Source of the DNA: Incurvaria masculella
Lineage: Eukaryota > Arthropoda > Insecta > Lepidoptera > Incurvariidae
DNA length: 64,000 nucleotides
Reading direction: 5' to 3'
Assembly: GCA_946894095.1 (NCBI GenBank)
Contig: OX335660.1
Coordinates: 5,337,001 to 5,401,000 of the forward strand
Shown: piece after piece, positions 24,101-36,100 of the stretch
Layout: the number at the start of each line of letters is the position of its first letter
Numbering within the stretch: position 1 is the stretch's first letter
Made by a program: the position numbers and the translations under genes
Notes under the pieces: model-generated
What the model was told of the DNA's origin: nothing
Database searches by the model: none
Seen by the model: the letters and a program-made list of their open reading frames with translations, nothing else

Positions 24101-27100
24101 GGTATAATGTAGCGATGGGTGATTGCAATAGAAAAAACAATCAAATACAATTGCAATTGTTCAGTCATGTATTCAATTGTCGATTCATTCATCGCCGCGA
24201 AAAAACAATCGAATCGCGCTACAATCGATGCGGGCGAAGTAGCGGTAGGCGGCACGTCTAGCGCAGCATCAAAATATCGAATAATTCGATTGTTTTTATT
24301 CGCAATCGCCCATCGCTAGTATAATATACAAACCTCCGTCCTTTCTGCGTCCGCCAGCGCATCGAAAGTCTTCCCGATGACAGAAGGCTGCAGCGCGGTC
24401 AGAAGTTTGACGGCATCGGGATGGCGGCGGGACACGTTGAACATGATCTCTTCCATGCGCAGGTTGGTGTCTACCGTCGCGTGGGCCCCCTCGATCAGTT
24501 TGGTGAGCAGTGTCAAGTAGTACTGCACCTCGTGTTGGGACTTCTTCGGGAGGAGATCCATGACTGCGGTTCCCATTTTCGATAATCTGCCGTTGTGCAG
24601 AATAACTTATGATAACTTATTATCCTCCCAAACAGAAAATTTGCGATAGGTTCATATGCTGTTTCATCTAAACGTTGGACTGGAGTTAAGGGTTTAGAGA
24701 TTACTATGTATCACATAAAATCTCAGGAGAAAGTTGAAACTATTTTCGGATCTTACCATGTTCTAGATTCTCGCACGGGTTGGATCCAAAAATATCTACT
24801 AATTACCCATCCGTCTGCAAATGTAATAGCCTAAGAATAATCTATGAATCTATCAATTCTAAGCAATACTACCGACATTGCAAATGAGAAGACAATAACA
24901 TTTTATGTCACGCGGCACATTACTGGCTTAATTGTGTCTAAAACTATGATTTCTATGTTATGTATCCTCCACATGCAAGATTCATCGTTTACACTTACAC
25001 TGGAAAAACACTAGCCGTTGATATCGGCGCCGAATCTACAGCATCGCTCAGAATCTCAAAACCATCCTGGATTCTGCCGCGTAGACTCTCCAGCATCACC
25101 GAAATATCGTTCATCGATTGAGGCCCCTTCGCGGCCTTCAGTCCTAAGGACACTATGGACATGGCTTCACTGAGCGTGCTGAGCCTTCCACTCTTCGTGC
25201 TCTTGATCGGTCGCTGGAGCAGGTTGTATATCCACTGAACGCCCTCGACCAACACGTCGGTAACTCCGCGCGCAGTATTGTACGCGCTCGTCTCGCCGTA
25301 AGTAGGCTCGAAGAGGTCCATGAATGTCTTTATTCTGAAATTAAGGATAAAGTGAGACTCAGTTCCAGAAATAGTTACTGGTCCCGACGGCTGACTAGGG
25401 CCTCAGGCTCTATCGAGAAACTTACGGAGAACTCGATTTTTGGGTCCCTAATTTCAGCTGTTTTAACTGCATCCAATACAAATTTTCCGATCCAGTCAGT
25501 GATCCAAGGCCAATAAGCAAAAGGTGCGATCATAAAGGTAAATTGTAAACACGAAAACCGTAAGCTTGGTTTTCAACAAGTGCTGATTTATTTTAATTGT
25601 CACTTATAATTGTATTTCTGAAGTGCTGTTTATCTTGAGCTGGTATCGATTGCGAGATGGTAAGAAATGATTAAGCTAATCACTACTTGGTGGAAGAGAC
25701 CCTAAGTCTCCTTTCTTGCTAAGTATTAGAGTTAATCCCGCCCGGGTTATTACCATAACATTCAATGAAAGATGGCCGAAGCTCAATTAAATTTTGACCG
25801 ATGCCATCCAGTTCGTTAAATCAGTGCTCATAAAGGGGAGGTCCTAGCATGGGCTAGTATCGTAACAGTAGGTATGGCATTATCCATCCATGTCCAGTTC
25901 ACGTGAGCTCACATGGTGAGGTTGAAGTAGGCGTGGGGCAGCTGGTCAGATGTGGTCAGCAGGTCCGTGAGCTCCACCGGGACGTAGTTCTGGAGGCGGA
26001 ACAGCCGCAGCGCCGCCGCCGCCGCGCCGCCCATCCACCTTGCCTCGGACACTACCTTGCCGATCTAAAATGGTAAATTCGTCTGATGAATCAAAAGAAC
26101 TACACCCTAAGGTAATAAAACTTTCGTGTGGCTGAATAAATATATCTTTCTGAAATAAATGGTTTCAAATATGTTGATATCGTTCCAATATTGAAGGTGT
26201 TTTCGGTTGGGATCTAGAATATTTTCTACGATTATTCTTTGAAAACCATTGAAATCTGCCTTGCCAAAACAATTTTGCGGTGTAGACCGGCAACCGAGTG
26301 CACATTTTTGCTGCTAATTTCACCTAGCGAGCGTGGTGCCATGCCGGTTTCTAGGCGGGCAAGTTTGTCTGTGGCGAGTTTATTTTAAAGACACGTTAGA
26401 AGTACGAGGAACACACACGTCGGCAAACCGTTCCACAAAGTAGCAGGATGACAGTTCTTCTGGAGAATCTTTGGATTCTCTACATATTCTGTCGGCTTAT
26501 ATCCTGGGCGTTTGATGGCAATTATTTTAAGACATTAATTAATACGTGCTTGAAATACAGTGGTCTTTCATTGTGTTTAATTCCTATTCATATTTCTATT
26601 CCTGGGCGTATCCATCAGTATCTCACCATATTGAAGAACTTCCTATAGTTGATCTCTGCTAGGAGAGGCATCGCCAGGCGCTCCAACGCCTGCTGCGGAA
26701 GACTGCACAGCTTCGCGGACAGCATCTGTATGCTCTCCGGGTTCGCATCCAACAGTGCTGAGAGCGTGGCTGCATCGCACTTTTCCATGCTAGCGTTGAA
26801 AAGCTGCAAAGGCGACCTCGGTTCAATGTTTCTATCAATCGATCGAATACCAAGAGATAACGGTACTGTGGTTAGAGATCGCTAGCTTGTCGTTATCAAA
26901 CGTTAGTAGAAAGTTTGTACACATGTAAAATTCAGTTTAAATCGAGTCTCCACGATCAGTAATAGAAACAGCACGCTTGGCTGGATCACAGGATAATATA
27001 ATCGAGGTATCTAAACATTGCTGGATTTACGATGAGTTCAATATTTAGAAATATTATTTTTAAGCCATGCAACGACTGTTTTGATTTTGTTAATACATTT

Positions 27101-30100
27101 GGTTGAATTAAACATAAACGTACACCTTGAAAATTAATTTCGGCCGCCATGATATCATCTATCACTGTCACGTTCATATTCAGCTGGTCCGCCAGGTAGC
27201 GTGTCACTCGATCTGGGTTTATGAACAAGTCCCTCAAGTGCAGACCGTTCCCTGAAATGTTCAATAAATTATTTACTCACAGTGGAGGACTTTTTTATGC
27301 AACCTGATATAGATGGCCAATAGCTCACAACTACCGTTATGATATTAGCCCAATACACCACATTCCCGAAGGATGCATTGATTGATACGTTGATGCAACG
27401 GCTACGTTGAATTGGATGCAAAACACGGACAATTTTTCATTGGCTTTTGGTTTAACCTCACTGAGGTCAATAAATGTATTATAAGGTCTAAAACTGTGTT
27501 TCACCTAGTAACTTATTAAGCAAGTGTAGAATCTAGTCAGATAATCGCACTCGGAGACAGCTCGTTACGGCAATTATTTTCGCCATTGATTAACGCTACA
27601 TCCCAAACCAAATTATGAACGTTTGCCGAAGATTTATCAAAGAATTTATAACAATTTGGCTTACGTGCAATCTGATGAATATCCGGCTCATCAATAGCAC
27701 TGGCGAGGGTCGCAACGAGCTTGAGTGCGTCTGGCATCACCTCGGCGGCTTCCAGAATGGTTTCGCTGTAGAGAAGCGGGCTGAACTGACGCTCCAGCTG
27801 CCGTATCCTGGAGCAAGCGTCAGAAACTGGGTCACCAGCACGTAAAGCATCCAATCAATGATGAGGTTAAGGCGCTAGGACTAGCCAACTACTCGCGCCA
27901 TACAAATGCACCTTTTAACAAATGTAATAATATGTATTGAAACTCCTTAGAAAATCCGAATAGAACTCCAGACTGAAAATGGATTGTTAATATTTTTTGA
28001 TAACATCATTTATTTCAATTATAATAGTAATAAAAAAGTAGATTTTTCACATTGGAAATCTAAAAGTTATATGATTTCTAGACATAAGTAAAAACCGCAT
28101 ATATGCATAAACAAATAATTTCATCTGCTTTTAGATTTCTACATTTAGTAAAAAAGTTCGGAAATGGACACCATTTCCACAATGTATTTTGTACTTATAG
28201 AAAAAGGAAACATATAATACATTAACGAAGATCCCTAGTCAAGGAATCATATATTGTAAGAATGACTCTTCTAACCGATTAGCCCCGGTTGCACGAAGAG
28301 AGGGCTGAGTTAATCAATGTTCAAACACGTCACTTTTAGTGAATCGCAAAGAGTTCCTTTCTCACTGTCCACACAAAGTGACGTGTTTAATCATACTTTG
28401 ACGTTGATTTTTTGTCCTTTCGTGCACTCGGCCCTTAGGTTGGGGTGCCTCGTCTAAATTTGCGATTTGGCTAGTACCACAGGGCCTTTATGTACCTAAT
28501 TCATGTAACACCTAACTTAAGTTAATGGTATTGTGTGGCAAGAACATTGGCATCAGTGCAACATATTTTAACGCTTCACCAGCAAGCATAAACCAGCAAG
28601 TAGGTCACTACTTTTGTGCATTCTAGCAACCGTTTTACGACATATAGCAAGCGATTCGGTCGCCCGGCCAATACTCGCAGTTAACCTTCGAATTTCGTAA
28701 TTTTTTTTGCACATTTTTTATCCAATTCATGGTTAGACGAGAAGTGTCCGACGACGCCCGCGGGATTTCGAACTTTCACAGGGGATTAGAATCTTATGCC
28801 GGCCTATCAGGTGCTTCTTTACTCATTATTTGGAGGAGCCCAGAGTACTTTGGTGGAACTGTTATACTAATTATTATAATTAAGTTACCGTGTTCCAATA
28901 CGATGAAAGGTACTAAGGTACATAATTAGGACCAAAACATAAGTAAGGTCCTAGCAGTAGTAGTCTCATGTGTGTTGAGCTATTATCACGACATTAGATG
29001 TGGTATTAGCCATCCATTGCATAAACAACGAATTGTTGCACTGTCTCGTTTGAAGAACTATGACGCGATGGTCACCTGGAGTCCTCGTAGAGGGGGATCT
29101 CTTGGTACTGGTCGAGGGGCAGGCACTCGTTGTTGATCGTGCAGATGAAGGACTGGAGGAATGTGAGCATTCCCGCGCTCGGCAGCGCGCGTGCGGCGTA
29201 CTGGCCTGGAAATCACCATTCGTGCGATATATTAAGTCCTTCCTACCATAGATAAAAAGAAAGGAGATATGGCATCGAGCGCTTTGATTTTGGTGACGAC
29301 GGCAATATATTTGAATGTACGTGTGTAATCTTAGCACGAAAACGTATATTAACTTAAATATAAGCTTGTTTTAGAAGAGGTTTTTTAATTATTTTCTTTT
29401 AACTTGAATTGGCGTTTTCCTCTCACTGATTATTACTTAACACAGGTAGGGTATACTCACACGTGGGCACATCCTGCGTGTCGATGTTAATGCGAACCAA
29501 CACCAGACTGAGGACGACCAGAGTCGCCCACACCGCGCCGGTCAGGGAGACCTGCACCAAAGAATATAAAATAAATACTGGCATATCCTGCACACAAGTC
29601 CTGGGGGTCTACCATGGTAAGTTTATTCGTTGAGGGAATTACAAGTCAGCGAATAAAGCTGACGACTAGTACCATCCTCGCTGTCAAACGACGTAAGTTC
29701 ACTCGTCACTCGTTTATGCAGTGTCGGCCAAACTAATCCAAGTAACATTTTTGTACCATCTTATTTTAGCTGCCGTGCTGCTTGGTCGGAACATATACTA
29801 TGGAAAAGTTGATAATTCTGTAATAAATATATTATGTAGACCATGATAGGTTCCTTGTTATAATTTGTATGTATTGTCTGTGTGTAAATTGGTATAGTTT
29901 GAGGTGGTATGGATTTATTCGTTAACGTTTGATGCTCGTCAGTATTTTTGGTGTTATTTGGTGATCTTTGGGTTCTTTGATGTTCTTGTTGGAGTTGTTT
30001 GGAATAATTTATAGTTCTGTAGTGTTTTAGGTGTTTATTGGTTTTGGGTATTCTTTGAATAAAAAAGACAGCATGTACCACCATAGTATACCAAAAAATA

Positions 30101-33100
30101 TCACTAAACAACGGCCTACCAACACTGTATTAGACAGCACCAGCATTGACATTTATGAAAACTAATATAACTTTTCCTGTGGCTAAAGTGAATAAAATCA
30201 AAAGAATAGCTAGCGGATTACCGAAAATCCACTTTTCATAGCGATATTTCTTATTCTGTGGCTCAAGTGAACGAATAGCTCGTAGATCAAATTCGCCAGC
30301 CGAGAATCAACTTGTTTCATACAATGTATTTGTAAACCCTGTTGTTAGTCTGTGATTGTTAAAATAAAAATGGATTTTTGGCTGTTGTGTTTGTGGGAGA
30401 GCTGCGGCGCGAAGAGCGCCGACGGTCTTCTTGTACTCGATGAAGCCTCCGACTGCGCTGTGTGTAAGATATCGCCGCCAGCAACAGAGACTTTCCGGAC
30501 CTCTTTGAGGAGCTTCAACAGCATTTCCCCAGCCAAAAAAGTAAGAACATTAATGAATGCAATATCAGCAGCCTTAAAAAATACCTTTGTCATATGGTAG
30601 ACAAGAACAATTTGACGAAATGAAAGTACAATACAATTCATTCATTTGGTAGGGAGCTGAGAGACTCTAACTTGCTTATAAATGCCTTTGTAGCCTTTAT
30701 AGATTGCCTTTGTGAGAGATTGCATGAAATGTAAATTGATTGGCGGATAATTTGCCTACCCATTCGTCAAAATATTCTTAGTTAAGTCAGTAATAAAAAA
30801 TACTATCAGTAAGTAATTCATAATTTGTAATTACTGACTATGAATCCAGTTTGAAAATGTGAAATGTCTAAATTAAACCTACCTATGCTTATTTCAAAAA
30901 ATACCTATTCTTTACTTATTGTTTTTTATGTTTACAGATAATGACTACCCTTGCATGCACACCAATGCATGTGCCATAGCACCGTCGATTCCTGCATCGC
31001 TCAAAAAATGGTGTCAGCTGTGATGCGTCAAGTGATTGCAGCCCTCAACAACCTGCACATTCTGGCAAAATTCATCTGCTTTCCTCAGAACGAGCGCGAA
31101 AGAGAAGAAATAAAACGAGGATTTGATTTGAACAATTTTTAATATTTTTATTCGGAGCTTCAATAACTATCAACATGAAACAAGAACAAACATTACTTAC
31201 CTAAATGCTCGCCCATGCTTAACCTAACGTACAAACTAATGACTTTTTATTTATCATTTTATATTAACTTTAACAGGAAGAACTACCACTCTTTAACAGG
31301 AAAACTATCATAAGTATAGATGGGCTTTCCCGGATGTGTAGGCAGAGATTATAGAACACCATACAGTACGATCACAACATACTTTTGCTCCCTCTACAGA
31401 CATTTTCACAGTTCGTGGTGTAGGGGCTAGAGGACTTAAAGTTAAATCGCACCCAAGCATCAACAAATCCTTGAAAACACTTCCTAACAAACCAAGTTGT
31501 GGATAATTAGAACAGCCTTCCTGAGGAAATAATATGTGCATCGTCAGTAAATGTTATCAAAAAATCTTACTTGCTTAAAATCTAATAATTCATGAACAAG
31601 AAAATAAAAAAAACAACCCTCCTTCTTGCGCAGTCGGGTAATAAATCAGTGCAAAAAACAAAAGTGCAAGTGCATAACAATAATTGCACGCATCAGCATG
31701 ATGCTGCTAGTGCATTACTTTATAATAATAATAAATATTCTCCGTGTTTTCCATCCGGCAATATAGCCAAGCTTATAAAAGGAAAGCCCTGACGTGGCAA
31801 CTATGAAATTTCTTCGTGAATGTGGTACATCAACTTTATGTTATGACAATAAGTGTGGTAAAAGCTATGTATATCTAGTTCCATAAAAAACTTCGAACAA
31901 GTGCCCAGCCGCTACGTTTGCCCTACCATCTGCCTCAGGCTGGAGCTGCCGGCTCTGTACCCTGTCACGCTCTACCATCAAGTGCAGCAGCTCTATATCC
32001 GCTTTAATCGTTAGCATGACGGTGCAGGAGATGCTGATGGCCAGCGCGCAGACCTAAAGAACCAAACCGTCCGCATAGCAGAGAACGCAATCCGGTAATG
32101 GCGAGCCCCCGCTATTACGCCCAGACGCCACGCAAAGCTCCGCACCTATGGAAGAGTGTGGCCGAGCAGTAAAATGCATCGAGAGGGTGCATAAAATCAT
32201 GGAAAGCGTTGAGGAAATTATTAGAATTACATTTGTATGCATAGATTTTTTAGCTAATTCTGTAATATAGTAAGCCGTACTATATTTAATCGTAGAGCAT
32301 GTATGTATGAAACTATTTATGTCTGTAGATGAACCGAAAGAAGTGTGCTGTGGTCGTACCGTATGATGCTCTATTATCTCTGCCTACCCCTCGGGAAAGC
32401 GGCGTGAAGGTGTGTATGTATATATGTATATTTAGGCAATCGCCTTTATAAAGATTTTATTACAATTATTAAGTGAATTTTAAAATAAATAACAGCGGAA
32501 TTTTGTGCCAGTTATTCTTCTCTATGATTATTGTGGCTAAATGCTAAATGTTAAACTATTTCAAGTCAAGTTCAGTGCACAGAGCGCATCGGCCTCGGCG
32601 CCACAGTAGGCATTGGCATTTGCATGGAAAACTTATCTGGGTCAACGTTTAATGTGTGGCGTTTAGGGTGATGCCGTTTGTACATTCTATGGATGATAAA
32701 TATGAAATACACACACGTATTAAATACCTATGAACTTATGCTTCTAATCTCCTTGGCTGATTTCATTCCGCCACCAATGTACCTACGGTCACTATTTAGG
32801 GTATGATTTTTTTTTTTGTTATGGGTAATTAATTAAATTTATGGTGATTTTATTAAATCGTCATGACAAAATCATACATGTTGAGGTTTTTTTATATAAG
32901 TAAGCATATAAGATTAATCTAAATAATAAAATGGTTTCATGTCAAGGTTTTCCGATAATCATGTTTGCTAATAAATGCCTATTTATAAAACTAAAAATAT
33001 AAAACGATAACTTATTGGATATGGTCATTCTAAGGTCATATGTCCCCTTAAGGACCTCAAATGTACATAGTAACCAACCAACTATTTTAGAAACAACTAT

Positions 33101-36100
33101 TTGAACATTTCAGGACAAGTAGTGTAGTCATTGCAGCCCACAACGACTGGCGTGCCAAATAAAAAAAAATCTGAAAGAGTCGGAACAATTACTTTTATTT
33201 GTATGGTATGGCTATGCATGGGTAAGCATTTAGGTGACATTTTTTCTTATTTCAAATTGATATCTATTACAATAAAATAGTTCTAATTTAACCCTAGTTT
33301 TATTTCTTTCCTTTTGCACTCGTTTTTGCTCAGGCAAAAGCAGATGAATTTTGCCAAAATATGCAGGTTGTTCAGGGCTGCAATCTCTTGATGTATCACA
33401 ACTGACACTATTTGCTGAGCGATGCAGGAGTCGACGGTGCTACCGCATATACGTTGGTAGTCACCGCTCGCAAAAAATGCAAGGGTAGTTATTATCTGAA
33501 AGCATAACAAACAATAAGTAAAGCAAAGGTATTTTTTTAATAAGCGTAGGTAGGTTTAATTGAGACATATTTAAGTAATTACCAATACAATTCTAGGTTA
33601 TATCAAGAATATTTTGAGGTAAATTATCCGCCAATCTACGCCCACTTCAGGACGAATATTTTGACAAGTGGGTAGGTAATTATCCACCACGTAATTTATA
33701 TTGCATGCTATCTCTCACAATAAGGTAGTAAGAGTCCCTTGGCCCCACCAAATCAGTGATATTGCATTCATGAATTTTCTTACTTTTTGGGCTGGGGAGA
33801 TGCTGTCGGGTCTCCTTGGTTGAGGAAGAAGTGGCGCGGTCTCACGGCATAGCTCAAGGATATCCGGAGCGAGGTGGTAGAACTTCCGAAAGTCTGTTGT
33901 CGGCGGTGATGTCGTACTTACACTTTTTGTTTTCCAATTCATGGCTCGGAATAAGTTGATTTTCGGTAGACGAGTTTGATTGATTCAAATATTATCCAAA
34001 TCACGTTTGATTACATCCAGTCCAGCCATGGAGGTATACCTCCATGCATTCATCTGTCAAACTATTGAAATGGTACAAAAATGTTAAATTTTTCCTATGG
34101 ATTTGCTTGACCGACACTGCATAAACGAGTGACGAGTGAACTTACGTCGTTTGACAGCGAGGATGGTACTAGTCGTCAGCTTTATTCCCTGACTTGTAAT
34201 TCCCTCGGCGAATAAACTCACCATGGTAGACCCCCTGATTAGAAACTCAGTGCTCATCGCCCCTGGAGTATTTCAAGATTATATGTCAGGAACGTTGGTG
34301 CGCCTCTCGTTTTAAATCTGTTACGTAATACATTATAAGCAGCTCGTAGTTCAAGGAGGCGGGGACTAGCCTTTCATCATGGGTTCATTCTTCACCCCGA
34401 TTATGCACTACTGAGTTCTCATTCATCACGAATGCGAGCTTGTTCTATGGTTCGGAATCCAAGTAAAACTGACTGTTCTCCCTTCCCTACTAGGTGGCAA
34501 AGCCCGCCCAATTCCGTTAGGGTGAAGTCCGCCGGGGTTGATACTATCGCATTGGATCAAATATTGTCGAAGCGGCAATGAAGCATTGTCCGTGTTTTCA
34601 ATACAGTTAAATGTAGCCGTGCTCATAATGGGAACGATCTGGAAAGGAACATAATTCCTTCGGGAATGCGGTGTGTTTCATTTTATTTTCTATTTTATTG
34701 TATTTGGGAAAGAAACAGTTATTACAAACACAGAATGCAAAACAAATGGAAAAGAAAACCATGAAGATCTCCACATATAAAAATAACATCCAAATAAATG
34801 AACATATAAATAATATAAAGTGTTGGGATAACATTATGAGAGTAGGTCTTGATATAAACTGTGTTGATGGAACCAACAATGGTACGGGTTATGTTATTAG
34901 ATCCTAATCGTAATTTCAAACTGTCGTAAAGTCACAGGAAATCAAGATTAGAATATTTTAAGAAATGCGTTCTTTGGCCAAAGCACAATTTTTCACGGCG
35001 ACTGACATTAAGGCGCTAGGACTAGCCAACTACTCGCGCCATACAAATGCACTTTTTAACAAATGTAATAATATGTAGTGAAACGCTTCAGCAAATCCAA
35101 ATAGAACTCCAGACTGATAATGGATTGTTAATATTTTTTTATTCCATCATTTATTTAAATAATAATAAAAATAAAAAAAGTTGATTTTTCTCATTAGAAA
35201 TCTGAAAGTCATTTGATTTCTAGATATAAGCAAAAACAGCATATATGCATAAACAAAAAATTCCATTTGCTTTTAGATTTCTACATTTAGTCAAAAAAGT
35301 TCGGAAATGGACACCGTTTCCGCAATGTATTTTGTATACAAAAAGGAAACATACATTAACGAAAATCATTCGATTCCTAGACAAGGAATCATATATTGTA
35401 AGGATGACACTTATAATCGTCAGACTTAGTTAGTTTACTTGGGGTGCCTCGTCTAACTTTGCGATTTGGCTAGTACCAGGCCCTTAACCTAGCGAAATCG
35501 TCTTCCAGGCCCTAACGTATCCCTACCCCTAAAAGTTGTCAGATTTAAATAATTTGAGATTCCACACTTGGGAAAGCTGCATTCTATCTCCGTATCGTTA
35601 TTTTTTTTGTATTATCTGTATTGTTAATTTTTAAAAAAAACGAAAATTCACGTAAAAAAGACAACCTTTTTCCAATGTTTATTACCCAATAGTTTCCAAT
35701 CTAAGTCCCGGTTGCACGAAGAGTCGGCCAAGTTAATCAATGTTCAAACACATCACTTTTAGTGATCCGCATAGAGTTCCTTCCATACTGTCCACACAAA
35801 CTGACGTGTTTGATCATACTTTGACGTTGGTTTTGATTTTTTGTCCTTTCGTGCACTCCGCCCTAAAAGGTATGTTAAAAAAAATACAGACGTAGATTTC
35901 GGCAATATATTTTGGAATCAGAAATTTCAAAAACCTAGCAATAAATTATGAGCATGCAAACAGTAGTACGGGGAATTGATAGTGTAACGACTGCTTACAG
36001 AAAATGCAGCCCCCGCTATGATGAGTTGAAATAAATTAATTTGTCTCACCAGTTTCCGCTTGCGTATGAGGTAGTCTTTCCAGAGCAGCAGCCGCGTTTG

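Larger units (their letters stand above)
34915..35999 (+). mobile_element. Repeat family E, copy 2, doubly interrupted
   Basis: AACTGTCGTAAAGTCACAGG at the left; resumes CTAGCGAAATCGTCTTCCAG at 35488; ends ATTGATAGTGTAACGACTGC. Split by MITE-A (35012-35483) and MITE-D (35702-35865). Ends 50 bp from the exon 1 donor. Confidence 0.75.
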
